From contig SXUP01000021.1 of the NCBI GenBank assembly GCA_005790505.1, positions 1 through 40,314 of the forward strand: a DNA stretch of 40,314 bases. Direction: 5' to 3'. Position numbers and translations under genes: made by a program. This document shows, piece by piece, positions 31,568 to 40,229 of the stretch. This DNA comes from Actinomycetota bacterium. Lineage in GTDB: Bacteria > Actinomycetota > Acidimicrobiia > Acidimicrobiales > Ilumatobacteraceae. The notes under the pieces are model-generated. The model made no database searches. It worked only from the letters and a program-made list of their open reading frames with translations, and was not told where the DNA came from. How positions within the stretch are numbered: position 1 is the first letter of the stretch; each line of letters opens with the position of its first letter.

Positions 31568-34444
31568 ATGCCACATGTACTTGACCGAGAGCAATTTACC
31601 GATCGCCATCTAGGGCTGTCTGTTGATGACCGCGCAGAAATGCTCAGCACTATTGGACGCCAATCAATTGACGATCTACTCAGTGTCACGATTCCAGAAC
31701 AGATTCGTCTGCGATCATCGCTCGCCCTCAACTCGGCAGTCCCAGAGGCACAAGTTCTTCGTTTATTGCGAGACAAATTTGACGGTGATGTCGTGCGTCG
31801 CAGTTTTATCGGACAGGGTTATTACGGCACCATTACCCCACCAGTCATCAAGCGCAATGTTCTGGAAAATCCAGCTTGGTACACGTCCTACACCCCGTAT
31901 CAACCAGAAATAAGTCAAGGTCGTCTGGAAGCAATTCTTAATTTTCAAACAATGATCGCAGAACTCACAGGACTGGACCTCGCAAATGCATCGTTGCTTG
32001 ACGAAGCAACCGCCGTCGCGGAGGCAGTGACAATGGCGCGTCGAGTGAGCAAGAACACCTCCAATATTGTTTTGGTTGAAAAGGATATTCATCCCCAAAC
32101 ACTCAATGTCCTGCGTACCCGCACAGAACCTGTTGGTATTGAAATTGTTTTGGGCACGCTCGATGATTTTTCAAATACCGATGCCTTTGCATTGGTCGTT
32201 TCATGGCCTGCCAGTTCTGGTGCCATCGCTTCTCCTGCAACCGTTGCCTCATCGGTTGCCCATCATCGGTCTCGCGGTGTTGTTGCTATTGCTAGTACCG
32301 ACTTGTTGGCCTGCGCTCAAATTCTTCCGCCGGGTCAACTCGGATTTGATGTCGCCGTTGGCTCGGCGCAGCGATTCGGAGTTCCGATGGGTTTTGGAGG
32401 ACCTCATGCAGCCTTTATGGCTGTTGCTACCGAACACGCCAGGTCGCTGCCAGGCCGTCTTGTTGGGGTCAGCACTGACACCGCTGGGCGTCCCGCATTG
32501 CGGTTGAGTCTGCAAACACGCGAACAACACATTCGTCGGGAAAAAGCGACATCGAACATCTGCACTGCGCAAGTATTGCTTGCCAATATTGCCGGCTTTT
32601 ATGGCGCATGGCATGGTCCAGTCGGACTGCAAACAATTGCTCGTCGGGTGCATGGCCTCACTAGTGCCTTTGCGTCTTTGGCGACCAAAGGTGACTTGAA
32701 TCTCGTATCCAATGATTTTTTCGACACCGTGGCTCTTCGCACAAATGATGCCCTGGCGCTAGCCACGCAGGCTCGACAGAATGGTTGCAACATCCGACAG
32801 ATCGATGAAACCACGATTTCGGTCAGTTTTGACGAGACGATGGTGGCCCAAGATGTGGTCACGGTATTGAATGCAATTGGGATCACGGCAACAGTGCAGT
32901 CCGTCAATGATTGCGCTACCGATCAACGGACGAGTCTTCTGCGAACAGATGACTTTATGACCCAGAGTGTTTTTGGGCGTTATCACACGGAACACGAAAT
33001 GCTTCGTTACATTCGGCGCCTTTCAGATAAGGACCTGGCCCTCGATCGAACGATGATTCCTTTGGGCTCATGCACGATGAAACTGAATTCAACTACTGAA
33101 ATGGAACCAATCACTTGGTCGCTTCTCGCTGACCTTCATCCGTACGTTCCAAATGATGAGAGTGTCGGCTACCGATCACTCATCTCCGATCTTGAAGACA
33201 TGTTGTGCGCAATTACTGGTTATGACGCGGTGAGTCTGCAACCCAACGCCGGAAGTCAAGGTGAATTTGCTGGTCTTTTAGCAATCCGCGCCTATCACCG
33301 ATCTCGTGGTGACTTTGACCGCACGATCTGTCTGATACCGTCAAGCGCACATGGAACTAATGCCGCGAGTGCCGTCATGGCCGGTATGGGCGTCGTCGTA
33401 ATCGCTTGTGATGAAAATGGAAACGTAGACCTTCAAGACCTACGAGCCAAAGTTGATGCTGCCGGCAATCGCTTGGCTGCATTGATGGTGACATACCCGA
33501 GCACTCATGGAGTCTTTGAAACAGCCATCAGCGACATCTGTGAACTGATTCATCAAAACGGTGGACAGGTGTATGTGGATGGAGCCAATCTCAATGCGTT
33601 AGTTGCTGTTGCGCAACCTGGCAAATTTGGGGCCGACGTGAGTCATCTTAATTTGCACAAGACTTTTTGTATTCCTCATGGCGGTGGAGGCCCAGGTGTC
33701 GGTCCTGTGGCCGTGAGGTCTCATCTCGCCCCGTTTTTGCCGGGACATCCGCTCACCCAACACGACGAGACCAGCGTCGGCGCTGTCTCGGCTGCACCTT
33801 TTGGCTCCGCTGCAATTTTGGCTATTCCATGGGTGTACATCTCAATGATGGGTCCAGAAGGCTTATTGGCGGCTACCGGAGACGCCATTCTTTCGGCAAA
33901 CTATGTCGCTCATAGATTGAACAATCAGTACCCAACTCTGTACACCGGCCCCTCTGGAACCGTTGCCCATGAATGCATCCTTGATATTCGGGACATCACC
34001 AAGACGACTGGTGTCACTGTTGATGACATTGCCAAACGACTGATGGATTTCTGTTTTCATGGTCCAACTATGAGTTTCCCAGTCGCTGGAACCCTGATGG
34101 TCGAGCCCACAGAAAGTGAATCGTTGATCGAACTCAATCGCTTCGTTGATGCGATGCTCCAGATTGCAGTTGAAATTGATTCCGTTCGTCAATCTCAAAT
34201 CAGCATTGACGATTCACCACTGCGGAATGCCCCCCACACAGTAGAAGATGTCATATCTGGCAATTGGCAACGGCTGTACTCGCGGGAGTCCGCTTTGTTC
34301 CCAACACCGCTGTTGCGGACCAGATCCTATTATCCGGCGGTCTCCCGAATTGACGCGGTTTTTGGTGACAGAAACTTGGTTTGCACATGTGCGCCGATAG
34401 AGGAATACGCGATGTCCCTTGAGAGCGGTACTCTGGCTCAGTGA
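31568..34444 (+). CDS. gcvP: Glycine dehydrogenase (decarboxylating), glycine cleavage P protein
   Basis: PLP enzyme that decarboxylates glycine and transfers the aminomethyl group to lipoylated GcvH. 958 residues, full single-chain length with fused N- and C-terminal halves. The N-terminal FTDRHLGLSVDDRAEMLSTI and the glycine-rich GSQGEFAGL and HGTNAASA motifs are present; PLP Lys698 lies in LNLHKTFCIPHGGGGPG. ATG 31568 has AAAGGAG 7 nt upstream, so the ORF's upstream extension into the riboswitch is not used. M. tuberculosis has the P gene (gcvB, Rv1832) beside the same MerR/DUF151 block. Confidence 0.97.
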   Translation: MPHVLDREQFTDRHLGLSVDDRAEMLSTIGRQSIDDLLSVTIPEQIRLRSSLALNSAVPEAQVLRLLRDKFDGDVVRRSFIGQGYYGTITPPVIKRNVLENPAWYTSYTPYQPEISQGRLEAILNFQTMIAELTGLDLANASLLDEATAVAEAVTMARRVSKNTSNIVLVEKDIHPQTLNVLRTRTEPVGIEIVLGTLDDFSNTDAFALVVSWPASSGAIASPATVASSVAHHRSRGVVAIASTDLLACAQILPPGQLGFDVAVGSAQRFGVPMGFGGPHAAFMAVATEHARSLPGRLVGVSTDTAGRPALRLSLQTREQHIRREKATSNICTAQVLLANIAGFYGAWHGPVGLQTIARRVHGLTSAFASLATKGDLNLVSNDFFDTVALRTNDALALATQARQNGCNIRQIDETTISVSFDETMVAQDVVTVLNAIGITATVQSVNDCATDQRTSLLRTDDFMTQSVFGRYHTEHEMLRYIRRLSDKDLALDRTMIPLGSCTMKLNSTTEMEPITWSLLADLHPYVPNDESVGYRSLISDLEDMLCAITGYDAVSLQPNAGSQGEFAGLLAIRAYHRSRGDFDRTICLIPSSAHGTNAASAVMAGMGVVVIACDENGNVDLQDLRAKVDAAGNRLAALMVTYPSTHGVFETAISDICELIHQNGGQVYVDGANLNALVAVAQPGKFGADVSHLNLHKTFCIPHGGGGPGVGPVAVRSHLAPFLPGHPLTQHDETSVGAVSAAPFGSAAILAIPWVYISMMGPEGLLAATGDAILSANYVAHRLNNQYPTLYTGPSGTVAHECILDIRDITKTTGVTVDDIAKRLMDFCFHGPTMSFPVAGTLMVEPTESESLIELNRFVDAMLQIAVEIDSVRQSQISIDDSPLRNAPHTVEDVISGNWQRLYSRESALFPTPLLRTRSYYPAVSRIDAVFGDRNLVCTCAPIEEYAMSLESGTLAQ

Positions 34445-34701
34445 CTAACGAAGATGGTGATTCCCCGAAGCCCAACCCTCTGGCTGGAATCGATGAACTT
34501 CTCAAATTGCTTCTTCAGCTGGATCCAAAAACTGTCGGAGCGAACGCCATTGAAAATACCCGCCGTCTGATTGACGAGATTTCTGCTGCGATTACCACAT
34601 TTACTTCAACAATGGAAAATCTCAATGCCACTGCCATTCGATTAAATGATTTTATGGACCAGATGACATCGCGATTTTCCGATGATGGTGGAAACTCCTG
34701 A
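34441..34701 (+). CDS. Small helical hypothetical protein coupled to gcvP
   Basis: 86 residues; the GTG start overlaps the gcvP stop (GTGA), so translation is coupled. A short Pro/Asp-rich N-terminus precedes two predicted helices (about 18-33 and 38-76; TRRLIDEISAAITTFTSTME, ATAIRLNDFMDQMTSRF), a heptad-like pattern suggesting a coiled coil. No family recognised. Under the riboswitch it would be made with GcvP; a role in glycine cleavage is only inferred from that. Confidence 0.6.
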   Translation: MTNEDGDSPKPNPLAGIDELLKLLLQLDPKTVGANAIENTRRLIDEISAAITTFTSTMENLNATAIRLNDFMDQMTSRFSDDGGNS

Positions 34702-34703
34702 AT

Positions 34704-35759
34704 TTATTTTTTTTTCGCGACAAAAGGCAACTTGATCACTTTGCCCTCAAGCATCGTTCCGCGCACATCGAGTAGAACATCTTGTCCGACGGGAGTGTCG
34801 ACGCTGACGAAAGCCATTGCAATGCAATACCCTAATGTCGGCGAAAAATTCCCACTTGACACGCAACCAATAATTTCATCATTAAGCAAAACAGATGTCC
34901 CATCGCGAGCAGGGCGCCGCCCTTCAATCGTGATTCCGATTAACTTTTTTGTCAGACCAGTTTCCTTGGTTGCCTTTAGTGCTCCACGACCCCGAAACGT
35001 TTCTTTGTCCCATGACACGGCCCATTCCAGACCTGCCTCAAGAGGATTAATCCCATCCCCTAACTCATGACCATGCAAAGGAAGTCCCGCTTCTAGGCGC
35101 AAGGTGTCGCGCGCTCCAAGCCCTGCTGGCACGCCGCCAGCAGCCGCCAGCGCTCGCCATAATTCGGCAGCGCGAGCAACAGGAACGGCAATCTCTAAAC
35201 CATCCTCACCTGTGTAGCCAGTTCCTGCGATGGTGCATCGCGCCCCGAGAATCTCCATTTCGGCGACGCGGAAGCGCCCCACTGTTGCCGCTTGGGGTGA
35301 TGCCTTTGCAACGACCTGCCTCGCCTGTGGGCCTTGCACGGCGATAATCGCCCGAGTGTCAGTGGTGTCTACTCCCCCGATCGCTTCTTGCACGCGGGCT
35401 GTATTGGATGCATTTGGCATCACATCAAAGACATCGTCACGCACCCACCACACGATGATGTCATCTAGCACCGAAGCATCAAATTGGTCCAACAAATGCG
35501 TGTACTGCGCACGCCCCACCGAAATTTTATTGAGATCGTTGGTGAAAGCACTTTGCAAACACTCAAAGGCATTGACACCCGAAACACGCACGGTCCCAAG
35601 ATGCGAGACATCAAACATCGCAGCACTATTTCTGCACGCCGCATGTTCAATCAAGGTACCAGTCGGATATGTAATCGGCATTTCCCAGCCACCAAAGGCA
35701 GCCATCTTGGCGCCAAGCTCGCGGTGCACCACATCCAGCGGCGAGACTTTGACGGACAT
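34704..35759 (-). CDS. gcvT: Aminomethyltransferase, glycine cleavage T protein
   Basis: Transfers the methylene group from GcvH-bound aminomethyl to tetrahydrofolate, releasing ammonia. 351 residues. LGAKMAAFGGWEMPITYPTG, SAAMFDVSHLGTVRVSG (folate-binding Asp region), GTGYTGEDGLEIAVP, GARDTLRLEAGLPLHGHEL and RGRGAL are all conserved in GcvT. It is convergent with gcvP (ends 34704 versus 34701) and follows the merR gene at 35762 by 2 nt on the same strand, so it belongs to that minus-strand transcript rather than the riboswitch one. Confidence 0.95.
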   Translation of the reverse strand: MSVKVSPLDVVHRELGAKMAAFGGWEMPITYPTGTLIEHAACRNSAAMFDVSHLGTVRVSGVNAFECLQSAFTNDLNKISVGRAQYTHLLDQFDASVLDDIIVWWVRDDVFDVMPNASNTARVQEAIGGVDTTDTRAIIAVQGPQARQVVAKASPQAATVGRFRVAEMEILGARCTIAGTGYTGEDGLEIAVPVARAAELWRALAAAGGVPAGLGARDTLRLEAGLPLHGHELGDGINPLEAGLEWAVSWDKETFRGRGALKATKETGLTKKLIGITIEGRRPARDGTSVLLNDEIIGCVSSGNFSPTLGYCIAMAFVSVDTPVGQDVLLDVRGTMLEGKVIKLPFVAKKK

Positions 35760-35761
35760 CG

Positions 35762-36220
35762 TTATGAATTGACGATTTTCGTTGCCAGTCTGATTTCATC
35801 CTCAGTTTTACGACTTGAAATAATCGTCGCATCAACTTCGCTCCTGATGCCTGAGAGAGGAATCACATTAAATACTCCTTGACCCCTGTTTATAAGATCA
35901 ATAAGTTCTCCACCGTCACACAAAATAACATTTTTGCCACTTATGACGAGGTGCGCTGAGGCTATGTCAGTTTCCAGATGATCTCGTAGGTAACTGAAAA
36001 CATCACGGATTGATTCAAGTCGAATACCTGCATCGAGAAGTTTTTTTACTACTTTGAGCTCCAGTAAATCTCGATAGTTGTACGCACGACGGCTACCACT
36101 TCCTGCAGCATCGTTGACACTTGGTCGAATAAGATTGGTGCGGGCCCAATGATCTAGTTGACGGTACGAAATTCCGACGATTGTTACTGTCTGCTTGCCT
36201 GTGAAACTTTCAGTACTCAT
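35762..36220 (-). CDS. MerR-family regulator (Rv1830-like)
   Basis: 152 residues from ATG 36220, with GGAG 4 nt upstream. N-terminal winged HTH: GISYRQLDHWARTNLIRPSV, GSGSRRAYNYRDLLELKVVK and a helix LLDAGIRLESIRDVFSYL. No effector Cys cluster, so not a classic metal-responsive MerR. Order matches M. tuberculosis Rv1828 (MerR) - Rv1829 (DUF151) - Rv1830 (MerR). It has its own promoter upstream and gcvT follows after 2 nt, so control of glycine cleavage is an attractive inference. Confidence 0.85.
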   Translation of the reverse strand: MSTESFTGKQTVTIVGISYRQLDHWARTNLIRPSVNDAAGSGSRRAYNYRDLLELKVVKKLLDAGIRLESIRDVFSYLRDHLETDIASAHLVISGKNVILCDGGELIDLINRGQGVFNVIPLSGIRSEVDATIISSRKTEDEIRLATKIVNS

Positions 36221-36269
36221 TGATCTCCAAACTAGGCTCGTTACACGCAGATAACTACGCCGAGGTAAT

Positions 36270-36298
36270 ACGCTATGAGCAGAAATCTTCTTCGTCAA
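36270..36298 (-). promoter_or_regulatory. Promoter of the merR-gcvT transcript
   Basis: On the minus strand, TTGACG (36298-36293) is followed by 17 nt and TAGCGT (36275-36270). Near-consensus housekeeping spacing; transcription would start near 36263, leaving a leader of about 40 nt before ATG 36220, which has a Shine-Dalgarno. Confidence 0.6.
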
Positions 36299-36338
36299 GG
36301 GAACACTAGTTCGCAGGAAAAACTGGGATTTTGGCTTT

Positions 36339-36818
36339 TTATGCCAGAAAATCCTCCGGCTTTATCGTGTCAATAAAATCCTTGAACTCTTCAAGAATAT
36401 TGTCCTCGTCAGCTTCCGGAGAAACCTTCCCCACGTCGTCGATCAGGTCGTCCTTGATGAAAATCGGACATTGAGCCCGAACAGCAAGGGCAACTCCATC
36501 AGAGGGACGACAAGAGATCACCGTGTCTATGCCCCGACACGAGAGTGTCATCTCGGCATAGTACGTTCCTGCCACCATCTCGGTAATAACCACTTGGCTG
36601 AGTGCAACATCAATTTTTTGAAGCGCCAAAACAAACAAATCATGGGTCAAGGGTCGTGGCATCTCGGTACCCTCAAGGGCGGTGTGAATTGAAGCGGCCT
36701 CAGGTGCGCCAATGAAAATATCAAAATAGCGAAAAGGCGAGGTCGATTCCTTCAATCTCATGGCAGGGGTGTTTGCTATTTGATCTACCCGTACACCAAC
36801 GATTTCTATCTCTATCAT
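36339..36818 (-). CDS. Bifunctional nuclease domain (DUF151) protein
   Basis: 159 residues of the BFN/DUF151 family: MIEIEIVGVRVDQIANTPAM, FDIFIGAPEAASIHTALEG, RPLTHDLFVLAL, and PSDGVALAVRAQCPIFI are typical. Family members have shown RNase/DNase activity in plants and Thermotoga, but the role in actinobacteria is unclear. It overlaps the upstream merR stop by 4 nt (ATGA), so both are translated together. Homologue of Rv1829 in the conserved block. Confidence 0.9.
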   Translation of the reverse strand: MIEIEIVGVRVDQIANTPAMRLKESTSPFRYFDIFIGAPEAASIHTALEGTEMPRPLTHDLFVLALQKIDVALSQVVITEMVAGTYYAEMTLSCRGIDTVISCRPSDGVALAVRAQCPIFIKDDLIDDVGKVSPEADEDNILEEFKDFIDTIKPEDFLA

Positions 36819-37630
36819 TTTCGACCTTCCGTCAGACGTATTATCTCTCGACTCATCAATGCCTCGCGAAGTTCTGCTCCCAATGAGATAAATTCCTCAA
36901 GCATTGCAGTCGCCTCTTCGCGCGCCCCAGGGTTTCGCTGCCTCAGTATTGGCAAAATCCTCTGTTCAAAAAGGTCCGTCTCTCTATCTGCGGACATCTT
37001 CCATGATCGAAGGTGCCGAACATCGATCCCAAGGTCCATAAATCGCTTTGCGACTCGCGCAACCGACACCGACTGTTCGTCATAAAAAGTAGTGTCCCCC
37101 ACATTGTGCCCCTCGACAAGTCCGGCATTTTCCAAACTTTTTAATACTTCTTGGGCTATATCGCATTGCGACAGGAGTGCTTCGCGGGGCAACGATTCCG
37201 TCTTATCGGCATGGGCTACCGCTTGGGCATGCTGTTGACGTTGCTCCCGGCGAACATCTGACTGCTGGCGATTGGTATCCTTCACCGCCGCAGTGGTAAC
37301 CGTTTTCTTTCGAGATGTCGGATGGGACGCCTCGCTTTGAGCAAAAGATTCCGGCGACAATGTCCTGTCGCCGGTGGTATCTAAGGTGTCATCTTCGATC
37401 TGACTGCGAATTACGCGAAGCGGAACGTAGCTATCTTTTTGCTGTCGCAATATGTAACGCAGTTTCTCAACTTCAACATCGCTGAATTTACGATATCCTG
37501 AAGGTGTTCTCTCAGGTTTTATTAAACCTTGGCTTTCAAGAAAGCGAATTTTGGAAATAGTGACATCCGAAAACTCATCCAAAAGTACTGCCAAGACTTC
37601 GCCGATGGACAAATAGTCGCGGACGGTCAT
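36815..37630 (-). CDS. MerR-family regulator (Rv1828-like)
   Basis: 271 residues. N-terminal HTH (LSIGEVLAVLLDEFSDVTIS, KIRFLESQGLIKPERTPSGY, RKFSDVEVEKLRYIL) with the usual MerR arrangement; the later part has a long hydrophilic linker (about 88-145) and a C-terminal helical domain (about 150-271). It is longer than most MerRs and fits the Rv1828/HspR-like actinobacterial regulators of unknown signal. It overlaps the FHA gene by 4 nt and DUF151 by 4 nt, so the three genes are coupled. Confidence 0.9.
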   Translation of the reverse strand: MTVRDYLSIGEVLAVLLDEFSDVTISKIRFLESQGLIKPERTPSGYRKFSDVEVEKLRYILRQQKDSYVPLRVIRSQIEDDTLDTTGDRTLSPESFAQSEASHPTSRKKTVTTAAVKDTNRQQSDVRREQRQQHAQAVAHADKTESLPREALLSQCDIAQEVLKSLENAGLVEGHNVGDTTFYDEQSVSVARVAKRFMDLGIDVRHLRSWKMSADRETDLFEQRILPILRQRNPGAREEATAMLEEFISLGAELREALMSREIIRLTEGRK

Positions 37631-38118
37631 CGTGTATCCTCGGGTCGCTCGAAAAATACGAGGTGAAACTTACCGACCTGCAGATCATCTCCTTGCTTGA
37701 GTGCGCATTCATCAATACGACGTTGGTTGACGTAGGTTCCGTTCAATGAGCCTGCATCGCGCACAACATAAGTGGTGTTGGTCCAAATAATTTCAACGTG
37801 CCGACGCGACACAGTGATGTCATCAAGGCTGATATCGCTATCTGGATGACGACCAAGCGTAGTTATCTCCTTGTTCAGCGAGAACCGTTCTCCTGCCTGT
37901 GAACCAGATCGAACGACCAAAACTGCTTTTCCTGGGGCAATGTCTCCGAGCGAAACCGTTGCATTGTCGGCAGACCCCGGAGCGTCTTGAAGTGCATCTG
38001 TTTTACTGAGAGTAAGCGTTCGATCTTGACGCAGGTCCAAAACTGATCCACAAGATGAACAGAATCCTGATTCAGGAGGATTTCGGTGTCCACAACTGTT
38101 GCAAAATACGTATGCCAT
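37627..38118 (-). CDS. garA: Zinc-ribbon plus FHA protein, GarA/OdhI-like
   Basis: 163 residues. C6-C9 and C20-C23 (CNSCG, CSSCG) form an N-terminal zinc ribbon; a linker with DRTLTLSKTD (32-41) follows, where GarA has its ETTS phosphorylation motif; the FHA domain holds GRHPDSDISLDD (89-100), SRRH (104-107) and LNGTYVN (125-131), which bind phosphothreonine. GarA/OdhI inhibit 2-oxoglutarate dehydrogenase and control glutamate metabolism when not phosphorylated. Next to gcvH as in mycobacteria (Rv1826-Rv1827). The ATG overlaps the gcvH stop (TAATG). Confidence 0.88.
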   Translation of the reverse strand: MAYVFCNSCGHRNPPESGFCSSCGSVLDLRQDRTLTLSKTDALQDAPGSADNATVSLGDIAPGKAVLVVRSGSQAGERFSLNKEITTLGRHPDSDISLDDITVSRRHVEIIWTNTTYVVRDAGSLNGTYVNQRRIDECALKQGDDLQVGKFHLVFFERPEDTR

Positions 38119-38495
38119 TAATGCCCCAGTAACAACTTGTAAGCCTCTTCAGTCAACAAGTTCTCCAGATCAGATGGATTGCACTCAATTTCGCAAATCC
38201 AACCATCACCATATGGGTCAGTATTAATCAGTTCTGGCTTTGATCCGAGCAACTCATTCACCGCAACAACGACCCCAGCAATCGGAGCATAAACATCGTT
38301 GACAGATTTTGTACTTTCGATTTCGCTGAAACTCGCACTTTTAGCGACGGTGTTGCCGACCGTGGGCAATTGAATGAAAACGATATCCCCAAGAGCATCC
38401 TGGGCGTAGTCTGTGATGCCGATTCGGACCCGAGGTCCATCCCCTGCTACCCATTCGTGATCGGAGGTATAACGCAGATTTGTGGGAAGGTTCAT
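38118..38495 (-). CDS. gcvH: Glycine cleavage H protein
   Basis: 125-residue lipoyl carrier that shuttles the aminomethyl group between GcvP and GcvT. It starts NLRYTSDHEWV, and the lipoyl-lysine loop is SEIESTKSVNDVYAP with K63. Length and DALGDIVFIQLPTVG are typical. It overlaps pgsA by 4 nt. The L protein (dihydrolipoamide dehydrogenase) and lipoyl-attachment enzymes are not in the window. Confidence 0.97.
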   Translation of the reverse strand: MNLPTNLRYTSDHEWVAGDGPRVRIGITDYAQDALGDIVFIQLPTVGNTVAKSASFSEIESTKSVNDVYAPIAGVVVAVNELLGSKPELINTDPYGDGWICEIECNPSDLENLLTEEAYKLLLGH

Positions 38496-39064
38496 GACTC
38501 CTTACGGTACTCGGAGCGTCCCATGTGGGCGCGCACCATCGGAACGTATTGCACAGCAGTGACATAGCTCAAGGTCAGACCAGGCACGGCCAGTACCCAA
38601 CCCAAGAACCAAAAGATTCGCCAGACGCCACCCTCGCTCCCGATTAACACCCAGGGCACGGCTCCCAGAAGCAAAAAAGTTGCCCATTTACCCAAGTTGG
38701 TCACCCCAAACCGTTGCATACCCAACAGAGTCGCGCCGAGCATCAAAAGGGCAACGAAACCTTCCCGAACTAAAATCGCAACACCAAACCAAAGAGGAAT
38801 TCCCGAGTAGTAGAGCGCCGTCGTCACCCCGATAAAAAAAACAAGCCTGTCGACTACTGGATCCAAGACTTTTCCAAGTTCACTAACTTGATTTAGACGC
38901 CGAGCGAGATAACCGTCAACCCAATCAGTTGCCCCCAGTGAACCCAGCATGAAGGCGGCAGCGACTACTTGACCATCGCTCATCAACAACACGTACCAGG
39001 GCAAAAGGCATAATCTCAGTAGCGTGACAGCATTTGGAATTGTTGCAATGTCACTTCGACGCAC
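38492..39064 (-). CDS. pgsA: CDP-alcohol phosphatidyltransferase (PgsA-like)
   Basis: 190 residues with about five transmembrane helices. The CDP-alcohol motif DG-x2-AR-x8-G-x3-D-x3-D is intact: D47, D50, G51, R55, G64, D68 and D72 (TDWVDGYLARRLNQVSELG, then KVLDPVVDR). It makes phosphatidylglycerophosphate or a related phospholipid; the substrate is not resolved. M. tuberculosis places pgsA2 (Rv1822) a few genes from gcvH as well. GTG start with TACGAT 6 nt upstream and no Shine-Dalgarno. Confidence 0.92.
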   Translation of the reverse strand: MRRSDIATIPNAVTLLRLCLLPWYVLLMSDGQVVAAAFMLGSLGATDWVDGYLARRLNQVSELGKVLDPVVDRLVFFIGVTTALYYSGIPLWFGVAILVREGFVALLMLGATLLGMQRFGVTNLGKWATFLLLGAVPWVLIGSEGGVWRIFWFLGWVLAVPGLTLSYVTAVQYVPMVRAHMGRSEYRKES

Positions 39065-39131
39065 ACCATTATCGTAGTCATTTGTCCTATTGTATTGGTA
39101 GCGTTTTTACTGTTTCTTGGGTATTCCACGT

Positions 39132-39551
39132 ATGACAACACTCTTCACCAAACTCATCAACCACGAGATACCCGGCGTCTTTGTCTACCGTGATCACGTT
39201 TGTGTCGCATTTATGAGCATCAACCCACTTGCGGTAGGGCACACACTTGTCGTACCAATAGAAGAAGTTGATGAGTGGACAGATCTAGACCGCGACACAG
39301 CAGAACACTTATTCCATATTTCGCATCTCATCGGAAAGGCACAGAAGACTGCATTTTCGTGCTCACGAGTTGGTCTAATTATCGCAGGTTACGAAATAAA
39401 TCATTGTCATCTGCACATCATCCCAACGAATGACATGCAGCAACTTTCGTTTGCCAATGCCACACTTTCCGTCTCTTCCAAAGAACTTCAGGAGGCGGCT
39501 GTATTGTTGCGTGGTGGACTGCCGGCTGTCGGCCTTGCGCCTTCAGAATAA
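39132..39551 (+). CDS. HIT-family (histidine triad) nucleotide hydrolase/transferase
   Basis: 139 residues from ATG 39132 (TTG 39117 is possible). FTKLINHEIPGVFVYRDHVC and LAVGHTLVVPIEEVDEWTDL lead to the catalytic triad HCHLHIIP (HxHxH). Such proteins hydrolyse adenosine 5'-phosphoramidates or dinucleoside polyphosphates. The pre-triad residue spacing is typical of the HIT family; physiological substrate unknown. The 3' end overlaps the SRAP gene by 9 nt, tail to tail. Confidence 0.92.
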   Translation: MTTLFTKLINHEIPGVFVYRDHVCVAFMSINPLAVGHTLVVPIEEVDEWTDLDRDTAEHLFHISHLIGKAQKTAFSCSRVGLIIAGYEINHCHLHIIPTNDMQQLSFANATLSVSSKELQEAAVLLRGGLPAVGLAPSE

Positions 39552-40229
39552 TTGCTCAGGTTCAATCGGTGTCAGCAATCCTTCATCTTGATTTCTAACG
39601 CTATTTACTTGAGTTGATACGGCGTGGTAGCGCAACCCTGACTCACATTTTGAAGTAAGCAAACTTAAAGGCGCAGGCTCTCCTGAAAGCCAATTACAAA
39701 TCATGTCTCTTTCAATTATTGCTGGACTTCGATGGTGAATCTCAGACACATCATCGGACGCCTCCCGCGTTATCACCACAAACATCGGCATACCCAATGG
39801 TCCCGCTGTTGGTGAGTACAACCCAGCAACCAAGGCGGGCTGTTCATCTTGGCGACGGATATAAAAAGGTCGCTTGAATTTTTCAGGAGTGGTTCCCCAT
39901 TCAAAAAACCCGCGCATCGGTACAATGCAACGATTCTTAGCAACTAGATCACGGAACGATGGCTTTTCATGAACTGTCTCAGCGCGAGCATTAATCATTG
40001 GCGTGTTGGAAGCATTTTTAGATGCCCATGAACGAGATAAGCCCCACTGCAAGAGTTGGACTTCAAGACATCCGTTTCGTGCAATCACAACAGGAAGCAT
40101 CTGAGAGGGTGCAGCATTGAACAGTGTTTGTTGGTCTGCGACGTTGAATACGACCTTTTGTTGAGTTGAATCCTCAAGAAACGCAACCAACTCCGAAGTT
40201 GAAAAATTACTTACAAAACGCCCACACAT
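39543..40229 (-). CDS. SRAP/HMCES (YedK) DNA-abasic-site crosslinking protein
   Basis: 228 residues. Cys2, exposed after Met removal, forms a thiazolidine crosslink with abasic sites in single-stranded DNA; MCGRFVS, MINARAET, GFFEWG and the late IHHRSPAI (catalytic His) are all present. Family role: protecting ssDNA abasic sites and suppressing error-prone repair. No SOS-box-like sequence is evident. ATG 40229 has TAGACT 6 nt upstream (40241-40236). Confidence 0.94.
   Translation of the reverse strand: MCGRFVSNFSTSELVAFLEDSTQQKVVFNVADQQTLFNAAPSQMLPVVIARNGCLEVQLLQWGLSRSWASKNASNTPMINARAETVHEKPSFRDLVAKNRCIVPMRGFFEWGTTPEKFKRPFYIRRQDEQPALVAGLYSPTAGPLGMPMFVVITREASDDVSEIHHRSPAIIERDMICNWLSGEPAPLSLLTSKCESGLRYHAVSTQVNSVRNQDEGLLTPIEPEQLF

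Noticed and set aside
34702-34720. T-rich tract between the convergent gcvP-side ORF and gcvT
   Set aside because: It mostly encodes the Lys-rich end of gcvT and has no strong stem, so I did not call a terminator.
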